Origin: Xenorhabdus stockiae
GTDB taxonomy: Bacteria > Pseudomonadota > Gammaproteobacteria > Enterobacterales > Enterobacteriaceae
Direction: 5' to 3'
NCBI RefSeq assembly: GCF_002632825.1
Contig: NZ_NJAJ01000025.1
Coordinates: forward strand, 1 to 64,000
Length of the DNA: 64,000 nucleotides
This document shows, one piece after another, positions 57,595 to 64,000 of the stretch; the stretch's first letter is position 1, and each line of letters begins with the position of its first letter. The notes under the pieces are model-generated. The model had not been told where the DNA came from, made no database searches, and saw nothing but the letters and a program-made list of their open reading frames with translations. Both the position numbers and the translations under genes were made by a program.

Positions 57595-57701
57595 TACCCT
57601 ATAGATTTCGAGTTGCATCGCGGCGGCAAGGAAACTCATCCATATGACCGGGGTGAGTGAGCATAGCCAACAAAAAGGCAACCTGAAAGACAACGGGTAT
57701 A
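57595..57701 (+). repeat. ERIC-type repeat, copy 5 with an internal deletion
   Basis: Both ends are preserved (TACCCTATAGATTTCGAG and GACAACGGGTATA), and the core ATATGACCGGGGTGAGTGAG is present, but about 20 bases (the segment corresponding to CCCGGGAGCATAGATAACT) are missing, giving about 107 bases. It lies inside the transporter operon between the binding-protein and permease genes. Confidence 0.88.
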
Positions 57702-57715
57702 TCAACAAACGGCGC

Positions 57716-57737
57716 AGCCCCGTGCAAAGACGGGGCT
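57716..57737 (-). terminator. Stem-loop between binding protein and permeases
   Basis: AGCCCCGT and ACGGGGCT form an 8-base-pair hairpin about 30 bases past the binding-protein stop. There is no U-run on the minus strand. It probably attenuates or protects the binding-protein mRNA. Confidence 0.55.
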
Positions 57738-57767
57738 GGCTTTCGCTATCATTTCAGGTGCTATCTA

Positions 57768-58628
57768 TTACTCTGCCTGATTGTTTAACGGAGCGAATCT
57801 GAAATCACCACGCGGCTGAGCCGATTTTGTTTCAGGGCCAAACCAGCGGTTATAAATTTTTTCGGCTTCGCCTTCTTTTTCCAGTTTCAGTAATGTCTGG
57901 TTTACGGAATCAACCAAGCGGGCTTCTCCTTTTGAAGCCGCTACTGCCTGATATTCACGGGTAATGCTGAACGGAGAGATTTCAAAATCTGCTTTTTGCA
58001 CCTCAGGCACATTGGCCAGCAGGCCAACTAATTTGGCATCATCCTGCGTGATCGCCTGAACATTACCATTTCTCAATGCAGCAAATGCCAGCGGAGTATC
58101 GTCATAAGAGATAACTTTGGTCGTTGGATAACGTTCACGCAACGTAATTTCCTGTACTGTCCCTTTATCTGCGCCGATACGCAGTTTAGCGATATCGTCC
58201 GGGTTAGTCAGAACGCCTTTACGTGCAATAAATTTTTGCCCTGTGGCAAAGTAAGGAATGGAGAAATCCACCTGTTTTGCGCGTTCATCGGTAATCGTGA
58301 AGTTCGCGGCAATTAAATCAATTTTTTTGGATGAAAGGAGTGGAATACGGTTAGCGGGATTGGTCGGGCGCAGTTCCAGTTTTACACCCAGATCGTTGGC
58401 AATGGCATTGGCGATATCCACATCATAACCTGCCAGTTTTTTTGTTTGAGGATCAATAAAACCAAAAGGCGGGTTACTATCAAATACCGCAATACGAACT
58501 GTGCCTGCTTTTTTTATATCATCAAGTTTATCTGCCTTAGCGACACCTGAAGCCAATACCAGACCGGTCAGTAATGCAGTCAGTGCTATTCGGGATTGAT
58601 TACGCCGAGATTGATTGCGGTATTTCAT
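57768..58628 (-). CDS. Amino-acid ABC transporter substrate-binding protein
   Basis: Periplasmic binding protein of the SBP_bac_3 family, 286 residues. Signal peptide: RIALTALLTGLVLASGVAKA, cut near residue 32. The mature domain carries IRV-type start KAGTVRIAVFDSNPPFGFID, the family signature GYDVDIANAIANDLGV, and the substrate-proximal IAANFTITDERAKQVDFS (R of the carboxylate-binding site) and ITQDDAKL. The best guess is a dicarboxylic or polar amino acid ligand, by family only. It is 110 bases downstream of phoU and heads the importer operon. An ERIC copy and a stem-loop separate it from the permeases. Confidence 0.9.
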   Translation of the reverse strand: MKYRNQSRRNQSRIALTALLTGLVLASGVAKADKLDDIKKAGTVRIAVFDSNPPFGFIDPQTKKLAGYDVDIANAIANDLGVKLELRPTNPANRIPLLSSKKIDLIAANFTITDERAKQVDFSIPYFATGQKFIARKGVLTNPDDIAKLRIGADKGTVQEITLRERYPTTKVISYDDTPLAFAALRNGNVQAITQDDAKLVGLLANVPEVQKADFEISPFSITREYQAVAASKGEARLVDSVNQTLLKLEKEGEAEKIYNRWFGPETKSAQPRGDFRFAPLNNQAE

Positions 58629-58738
58629 TGGACACCCCTGTTATCAATAATTGTTCATTGTTTAACAAAAGCTATCAATTTCGGCATAGCACATGAAATA
58701 ATATAAAATACTATATTTATATTATTTTGGAATAAAAA

Positions 58739-59455
58739 TTACTCACCTTTTGTCAGCAGCTCTTCCAGTTTATCGCCACCAATATGACGAAAATCCTGCC
58801 CCTTTACGTAATAGAAAATAAACTCACAAATGTTCTGACAGCGATCACCGATACGTTCAATAGAGCGGGCACAGAAGAGTGCGGTCATAATGCTTGGGAT
58901 AGTACGCGGATCTTCCATCATATAGGTCATTAACTGACGGACAATGCCTTCATATTCCTGATCCACTTTTTTGTCTTCACGATAGATACGAATGGCTTCA
59001 GCCAAATCCATGCGAGCAAAAGCGTCCAGTACATCATGCAGCATTCGGATGGTATGCCAGCCCAAAGACTCCAGACTGACCAGCAACGGTTGATGCTGCT
59101 GAGAAAACCGCTCCAGCGCGGTCTGACAGATTTTATTCGCTCCATCACCAATGCGCTCAAGCTCCGCAATGGTTTTTGAGATAACCATAATCAGGCGCAG
59201 ATCACTGGCCGTCGGCTGACGCTTGGCAATAATTCGAACACAGGCTTCATCTATTGCCACTTCCATCATATTCACTTTTTCATCGTCTTCAATGACCTGC
59301 TGAGCCAGCTCTCTATCCTGATTGTGCATCGCCAGAATCGCTTTGCTAAGCTGCTCCTCCACTAATCCGCCCATCGCCATAAGTTCAGTACGGATATGTT
59401 CCAGTTCAGCGTTGAACTGGCCTGAGATATGCCTGCCGAAATTCAGATTGTCCAT
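58739..59455 (-). CDS. phoU: Phosphate signalling protein PhoU
   Basis: Negative regulator that links PstSCAB to the PhoR/PhoB two-component system and restrains phosphate uptake. It has 238 residues in two three-helix bundles with the metal-binding E/D repeat motifs: [20 protein letters not shown] in the first and [17 protein letters not shown] in the second. E. coli PhoU has 241 residues. It is the last gene of the pst operon, 26 bases after pstB. Confidence 0.97.
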   Translation of the reverse strand: MDNLNFGRHISGQFNAELEHIRTELMAMGGLVEEQLSKAILAMHNQDRELAQQVIEDDEKVNMMEVAIDEACVRIIAKRQPTASDLRLIMVISKTIAELERIGDGANKICQTALERFSQQHQPLLVSLESLGWHTIRMLHDVLDAFARMDLAEAIRIYREDKKVDQEYEGIVRQLMTYMMEDPRTIPSIMTALFCARSIERIGDRCQNICEFIFYYVKGQDFRHIGGDKLEELLTKGE

Positions 59456-59481
59456 CTTTAGCTACCCCATTTCTGCCTGTA

Positions 59482-60264
59482 TCAACCGTAACGACCGGTA
59501 ATGTAATCTTCGGTCTGCTTCATTTTGGGTGTGGTGAACAAAATATCAGTGTCACTGAATTCAATCAGCTCACCCAAGTACATAAAAGCCGTGTAATCAG
59601 AACAACGTGCTGCCTGCTGCATATTATGAGTCACGATCACAACGGTATATTCCGCTTTCAGTTCACTGATAAGCTCTTCAATACGCCCCGTAGAAATCGG
59701 GTCGAGGGCCGAGCAGGGTTCATCCAGCAACAAAACTTCTGGACGAATGGCAATACCACGGGCAATACACAAACGCTGCTGCTGGCCTCCTGACAGGCTA
59801 TAACCGCTCTGATGCAGTTTATCTTTTGTTTCGTTCCACAATGCCGCTTTCGTCAGTGCCCATCGCACCCGTTCATCCATTTCAGCTCTTGGAAGTTTTT
59901 CAAACAAACGTATTCCAAACGCAATATTGTCGTAAATCGACATCGGAAAAGGTGTCGGTTTCTGGAAAACCATTCCCACCTTAGCCCGCAGTAAAGCTAT
60001 ATCCTGTTTATCGGCCAGAATATTTGTCCCATCAAGCAGGATCTCACCTTCTGCTCTCTGTTCTCCGTACAATTCATACATTTTATTAAAGGTGCGCAGC
60101 AATGTTGACTTGCCACACCCTGAAGGGCCAATAAAAGCGGTCACTTTATTCTGTGCAATATCTAACGTCACATTTTTCAGGGCATGAAATTTGCCATAAT
60201 AGAAGTTCAGATCACGCACCTGAATCTTACTCCCTGCCACATCATTATTAACCTTATTCATCAA
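59482..60264 (-). CDS. pstB: Phosphate ABC transporter ATPase PstB
   Basis: ATPase of the high-affinity phosphate importer, 260 residues. Walker A GPSGCGKS is at 46-53, the signature LSGGQQQR occurs near 152-159, Walker B reads [13 protein letters not shown], and the switch His is in [27 protein letters not shown] is characteristic of PstB. There are 18 bases between pstA and this gene. The first Met pair (60264 or 60261) leaves the start ambiguous by one residue. Confidence 0.97.
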   Translation of the reverse strand: MMNKVNNDVAGSKIQVRDLNFYYGKFHALKNVTLDIAQNKVTAFIGPSGCGKSTLLRTFNKMYELYGEQRAEGEILLDGTNILADKQDIALLRAKVGMVFQKPTPFPMSIYDNIAFGIRLFEKLPRAEMDERVRWALTKAALWNETKDKLHQSGYSLSGGQQQRLCIARGIAIRPEVLLLDEPCSALDPISTGRIEELISELKAEYTVVIVTHNMQQAARCSDYTAFMYLGELIEFSDTDILFTTPKMKQTEDYITGRYG

Positions 60265-60282
60265 CAGCTTCTCTCTTCAGTT

Positions 60283-61197
60283 TCAGAATTTTTTACCGGC
60301 AAATTTCTTTTTGGCAAACAAAACCCGAGCCAAAATATTAATCAACAATACACACAGGGTAATCAGCAAAACGCCGGCCCATGCCAGCTGCTGCCAGTCC
60401 GAAAATGGACTCATGGCAAATTTGAAAATGGTGACAGGCAGGTTAGCAATGGGTTGGCTGAGGTCTGTGCTCCAGAATTGGTTAGAAAGGGAAGTAAACA
60501 ACAAAGGCGCAGTTTCACCGGCAATACGGGCAATAGCCAGCAGGACGCCGGTAATAATGCCGGATATGGAGGCTTTTAACGTGATAGCGGTGATCATTTT
60601 CCATTTCGGTGTTCCCAGTGCATAAGCGGCTTCACGTAAGTTATTCGGCACCAGTTTCAGCATATTTTCCGTTGTGCGGATGACAATGGGAATTTGTAAC
60701 AAAGCCAGTGCAATAATCCCTGCCCAACCGGAGAAATGCTGCATCTTCATGACCACTATGGTGTAGACAAATAGCCCAACCACAATAGAGGGGGCCGAAA
60801 GCAGGATATCGTTAATAAAGCGAACCATTTCAGCCAACAAAGAGCGACGGCCATATTCAGCCAGATAGATCCCCGCCATAATCCCTAAAGGTGTGCCAAA
60901 CACCGTTGCCCAGAAAATCAGGAGCCCACTGCCGACGATAGCGTTTGCCAGCCCGCCTCCCTCACTGTTAGGTGGTGGTGTCATTTCAGTGAATAACGCC
61001 ACAGACATGCCATCAATGCCTTTGGTGATTGTAGAAATTAAAATCCAGACCAGCCAGAACAGACCAAAAGCCATTGTTGCCATAGACAGAAACAGGGCTA
61101 GACGGTTTTTCTGACGCCGCCAAACTTGCCTTCGGTTGCGGCTGGCATGGCTTTCTGAGCCAACACTACCATTTGTTCGTTTATCAGTAATCGCCAT
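60283..61197 (-). CDS. pstA: Phosphate ABC transporter permease PstA
   Basis: Permease subunit of the Pst importer, 304 residues and about six helices. The family block [20 protein letters not shown] and the EAA loop [19 protein letters not shown] are present. A long basic N-terminus (about 35 residues with several Arg) precedes the first helix, as in other PstA proteins. It starts five bases after pstC. Confidence 0.97.
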   Translation of the reverse strand: MAITDKRTNGSVGSESHASRNRRQVWRRQKNRLALFLSMATMAFGLFWLVWILISTITKGIDGMSVALFTEMTPPPNSEGGGLANAIVGSGLLIFWATVFGTPLGIMAGIYLAEYGRRSLLAEMVRFINDILLSAPSIVVGLFVYTIVVMKMQHFSGWAGIIALALLQIPIVIRTTENMLKLVPNNLREAAYALGTPKWKMITAITLKASISGIITGVLLAIARIAGETAPLLFTSLSNQFWSTDLSQPIANLPVTIFKFAMSPFSDWQQLAWAGVLLITLCVLLINILARVLFAKKKFAGKKF

Positions 61198-61202
61198 TTT
61201 AT

Positions 61203-62189
61203 TTAGCGCCCCTCATTTCTGGACAGACGCATAATCATCAGTTTTGACAACGCGAGAACAATAAAAGTGATCACAAATAAAATCAGCCCCAGCTCCATCA
61301 GAGCAGAAGTATGCAGGCCCGGCTCAGCTTCGGCAAATTCGTTTGCCAGCGCAGAGGTGATACTGTTTCCCGGCATATAGAGCGAAAAACTATCCAACTG
61401 GTAGGTATTACCGATAATGAAAGTCACTGCCATCGTTTCCCCTAATGCCCGCCCCAGCCCCAACATAACGCCGCCGATGACACCATTTTTGGTGTAAGGC
61501 AGAACGATATGCCAGATCACTTCCCATGTTGTGCAGCCAACGCCGTAAGCCGACTCTTTCATCATGACCGGAGTCTGTTCAAAGACATCACGCATCACAG
61601 AAGCAATATAGGGAATAATCATAATGGCAAGAATGATCCCCGCAGCCAGAATACCGATACCGAAGGCCGGGCCGGAAAACAGTTCCCCTACAATGGGAAT
61701 GCCCGACAACACTGCACCGACAGGCTGCTGAAAATAGGTGGCAAAAAGCGGAGCAAACACGAACAGCCCCCACATGCCATAAACAATACTGGGAATGGCC
61801 GCCAGTAACTCAATTGCCACACCAAGTGGCCGTTTCAGCCAGTTTGGTGCCAGTTCTGTCAAAAACAGAGCGATACCAAAACTAACCGGAACGGCAATAA
61901 TCAGGGCAATGAGCGAGGTGACTAATGTGCCGTAAATCGGTACCAGTGCACCAAAGATCTCTGCCGGCGCATCCCAGTCTTTCTGCCACAGGAAAGCTAT
62001 TCCAAACTGCTGCATACTCGGCCAGGAAGCAACAAACAACGAAATGATGATCCCTCCCAGCAGGAATAGCGTCATCAACGCAGCCAACCTGACCAGTACA
62101 CTGAAAATGATATCGCCATACCTGCCCGGAGCTTTTTGCAAACTGGTTTGGTCATCGGCTTTATGTTCTGCCATGCGTTCAATTCCCAT
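61203..62189 (-). CDS. pstC: Phosphate ABC transporter permease PstC
   Basis: Permease subunit pairing with PstA. At 328 residues from ATG 62189 ([10 protein letters not shown]) it is close to E. coli PstC (319). Family blocks: [39 protein letters not shown], and the EAA loop [20 protein letters not shown]. The open frame continues upstream through an ERIC repeat to 62333, but those residues are encoded by the repeat and are not PstC. AAGGG from the end of that repeat lies six bases before ATG 62189 and probably serves as its ribosome binding site. A start at ATG 62174 is also possible. Confidence 0.95.
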   Translation of the reverse strand: MGIERMAEHKADDQTSLQKAPGRYGDIIFSVLVRLAALMTLFLLGGIIISLFVASWPSMQQFGIAFLWQKDWDAPAEIFGALVPIYGTLVTSLIALIIAVPVSFGIALFLTELAPNWLKRPLGVAIELLAAIPSIVYGMWGLFVFAPLFATYFQQPVGAVLSGIPIVGELFSGPAFGIGILAAGIILAIMIIPYIASVMRDVFEQTPVMMKESAYGVGCTTWEVIWHIVLPYTKNGVIGGVMLGLGRALGETMAVTFIIGNTYQLDSFSLYMPGNSITSALANEFAEAEPGLHTSALMELGLILFVITFIVLALSKLMIMRLSRNEGR

Positions 62190-62191
62190 TT

Positions 62192-62317
62192 GATACCCTT
62201 CGTCTTTCAAGTTGCCTCTTTGTTGGCTGCACTCACTCACCCCGGTCACATAGCTATCTATGCTCCCGAGGATTCGCTCCCTGGCCGCCGCGATGCAACT
62301 TGAAATCCATTGGGTAG
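62192..62317 (-). repeat. ERIC-type repeat, copy 6, abutting the pstC start
   Basis: About 126 bases, ending GAAGGGTATC two bases before the pstC start codon on the minus strand. It lies between pstS and pstC inside the operon. The repeat is fully in frame with pstC and free of stop codons in that frame. Confidence 0.92.
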
Positions 62318-62344
62318 AGTTATCAGTTTCCACCCGATAAAGAG

Positions 62345-63385
62345 CTAGTACAGAGCATTGCCATGCTCATCCTTTATATTGCTTTTCCATGCTGCGCGTA
62401 CCTGTTTGATAACATCCTGCGGCAACACGGCATAATCCAGCTCTTTCGCCTGTCGGCCTCCTTTTTCATAAGCCCAGTCGAAGAACTTCAGAACCTCTGC
62501 ACCATTTGCGCCATTTTTCTGCTGTTTGTGGATCAGGATGAATGTTGTTGAAGTGATTGGCCAAGCATTCTCGCCCGGTTGATTCGTCAGATCCTGCGCG
62601 AAACTTTTACTCCAGTCAGCACCTTTTGCCGCCGCACTGAAATTGGCCTCAGTGGGAACAACTGTCTTTCCGTCAGCAGTAATCAACCCGGTATAAGCAA
62701 GGTTATTCTGTTTCGCATAGGCATATTCAACATAGCCAATGGAGCCGGGTAAACGCTGAACAAATGCGGCAATACCATCGTTGCCCTTACCTCCCAGCCC
62801 AGTCGGCCATTTCACTGTAGAACCGGCGCCGACTTTTGTTTTCCAGTCACTATTCACTTTGGATAGGTAACTGGTAAAGACAAATGAAGTACCAGAGCCA
62901 TCCGCACGGCGAATAACGGCAATGTCCTGATCAGGAAGTTTAAGATTCGGATTCAGTTTCGCAATGGCGGGATCATTCCATTTCTTAATGGTGCCAAGAT
63001 AGATATCTCCCAGCGTTTTTCCATCCAGCACCAGTTGGCCCGATTTGATATTCGGAAGGTTCACCGCCAACACAATGCCACCGATCACAGTAGGAAACTG
63101 GAATAAACCCTCAGATGCCAGTTTTTCATCGGTGAGTGGTGCATCTGAAGCACCAAAATCAACCGTGCCAGCTATGATCTGTTTTACGCCACCCGAAGAA
63201 CCAATTCCCTGATAATTGATTTTGTTGCCGGTTTCTTTTTGATAGGAATCAGCCCATTGGGTATATATCGGTGCCGGAAAGGTTGCTCCGGCTCCTGTCA
63301 GACTGGTTGCTGAAAATGAAGAGACAGATACCATAACTGATGCTGCTGCCATCATACCTGCTACAGTGAGACGCATTGGTTTCAT
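62345..63385 (-). CDS. pstS: Periplasmic phosphate-binding protein PstS
   Basis: High-affinity phosphate-binding protein, 346 residues (E. coli 346). The signal peptide ends near SVSSFSA, and the mature protein begins with [17 protein letters not shown]. Phosphate-contacting elements are present: [28 protein letters not shown] and [15 protein letters not shown] 63385 has GGAGG five bases upstream, so the start is sure; the in-frame extension to 63424 is not supported. First gene of pstSCAB-phoU, directly behind Pho boxes. Confidence 0.97.
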   Translation of the reverse strand: MKPMRLTVAGMMAAASVMVSVSSFSATSLTGAGATFPAPIYTQWADSYQKETGNKINYQGIGSSGGVKQIIAGTVDFGASDAPLTDEKLASEGLFQFPTVIGGIVLAVNLPNIKSGQLVLDGKTLGDIYLGTIKKWNDPAIAKLNPNLKLPDQDIAVIRRADGSGTSFVFTSYLSKVNSDWKTKVGAGSTVKWPTGLGGKGNDGIAAFVQRLPGSIGYVEYAYAKQNNLAYTGLITADGKTVVPTEANFSAAAKGADWSKSFAQDLTNQPGENAWPITSTTFILIHKQQKNGANGAEVLKFFDWAYEKGGRQAKELDYAVLPQDVIKQVRAAWKSNIKDEHGNALY

Positions 63386-63467
63386 ACACCCTCCGCTAAG
63401 AGACACATCATTCATCAAAAACAACTGTTAGTAGTAGTTTGGTTTTAAAAAGATGATTCTGGAGGGA

Positions 63468-63523
63468 AAAATAAGTCACTTTGATGACAGCAGAATGTAC
63501 GAATTATGACATTTTTATGACAG
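63468..63523 (-). promoter_or_regulatory. Tandem Pho boxes and -10 of the pst operon
   Basis: On the minus strand CTGTCATAAAAATGTCAT (63523-63506) is a 17-of-18 match to the PhoB box. A second box begins 33 bases later (CTGTCATCAAAGTGACTT, 63490-63473), in phase with the 11-base repeat period. TATTTT at 63473-63468 is the likely -10, with no -35, as for PhoB-activated promoters. The layout is like E. coli pstS. Confidence 0.9.
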
Positions 63524-63541
63524 CGGTTCAGAATGAGGAAT

Positions 63542-64000
63542 TTAGGAATCAGCCGCCAGTGGGATATAAGCGCGAATGGATACCCCCCCCCTTTCACTTC
63601 TGCCCACATCAAGGTATCCGTCATGCATGTCGATGATACGGCTGATAATGGCAAGCCCCAGCCCAACGCCACTGTGATTATGGCGGTTATTCATACTATG
63701 CGCTTTTCCCTGCCTGAAAGGCTGGAACAAAATATCAATGTCTTCCTTTGTGATACCAGCGCCATCATCTTCCACCTGAAACCAGCCGAATTTTTCAGTT
63801 TTTCCACTGCTGATGCCGATCCATCCATTACCATAACGCTGAGCGTTAGTGAGCATATTCGCCAGTACACGCTTCACTGACAGAGGGTCGGCCATAATGA
63901 AAACCGGAATAACAGACAGGTTATCTGCAATCGCCGCTTTTTCTGCCCTCATCACTTCCTCAATGAGCTGATTTAATTCACAACGAATTTTTGCCGTATC
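63542..64000 (-). CDS. EnvZ-like sensor histidine kinase, C-terminal part (5' end outside window)
   Basis: Only the C-terminal 152 codons are in the window; the frame is open to its last base. It is an HATPase_c domain resembling EnvZ more than PhoR: DPLSVKRVLANMLTNAQRYGNGW carries the N box, VEDDGAGI is the G1 box, LFQPFRQG the F box and HSGVGLGLAIISRIID the G2 box; the end SERGGVSIRAYIPL also matches EnvZ. The kinase core, H-box and membrane part lie to the right. Located upstream of pstS in the same orientation, it might be a paralogue of EnvZ working with an OmpR-like regulator further on. Family sure; name open. Confidence 0.85.
   Translation of the reverse strand, partial: DTAKIRCELNQLIEEVMRAEKAAIADNLSVIPVFIMADPLSVKRVLANMLTNAQRYGNGWIGISSGKTEKFGWFQVEDDGAGITKEDIDILFQPFRQGKAHSMNNRHNHSGVGLGLAIISRIIDMHDGYLDVGRSERGGVSIRAYIPLAADS

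Noticed and set aside
63542-64000. Calling the right-edge kinase phoR
   Set aside because: The N box, YGNGW and SERGG-SIRA end match EnvZ better than PhoR; location alone is not enough.

Overview
The window is a stretch of an enterobacterial chromosome, most likely Photorhabdus or the related Xenorhabdus (Morganellaceae). This rests on gene content and order close to E. coli, a moderately AT-rich base composition, and six ERIC-type intergenic repeats with the core GTGACCGGGGTGAGCGAGC. The species assignment is inference.

Region by region. 1-3.5 kb: a ComF-like phosphoribosyltransferase next to a SLOG-fold protein, then yhjD, a tautomerase, and two small AT-rich orphan genes that look like immunity proteins. 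3.6-6.6 kb: a GST, the non-catalytic M16 protein YhjJ, and an HmsP/PdeK remnant that keeps its membrane sensor half but has lost GGDEF-EAL. 6.7-12.5 kb: the dppABCDF dipeptide importer. 13.0-18.7 kb: tRNA-Pro(UGG), glyQS, tag, avtA and an unexplained minus-strand terminator. 19.3-35 kb: yidQ-like, yidR, yicG, ligB, the gmk-rpoZ-spoT-trmH-recG stringent-response/recombination operon, gltS, xanP and yicH. 35-47 kb: fabY, dtd, yihX, bipA, the nitrogen-control operon glnA-glnL-glnG with NtrC and sigma-54 sites, a PIN-domain toxin-antitoxin pair, hemN and yihI. 47-52 kb: a GT39-type glycosyltransferase, adenine permease adeP, and a divergent TetR/DHA2 efflux pair. 52.3-56 kb: a very AT-rich accessory islet (acyltransferase-3, cupin, HTH-only LuxR protein, large unknown membrane protein). 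56-64 kb: a polar amino-acid ABC importer with no ATPase gene beside it, then the Pho-controlled pstSCAB-phoU operon and the C-terminal part of an EnvZ-like histidine kinase that runs off the window.

How the genes work together. Nutrient control dominates: nitrogen (gln operon, NtrC), phosphate (pst operon, Pho boxes, PhoU), peptides (dpp), purines (xanP and adeP, each with a PurR-like box) and the stringent response (spoT, rpoZ, gmk). Lineage-specific change is seen in the decayed c-di-GMP phosphodiesterase with no cellulose genes beside it, an Asn-rich insertion in SpoT, ERIC insertions including one abutting the pstC start, and small accessory modules. I did not find a complete new defence system. 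The PRTase-SLOG pair at the left edge and the AT-rich islet are the best candidates for undescribed biology.
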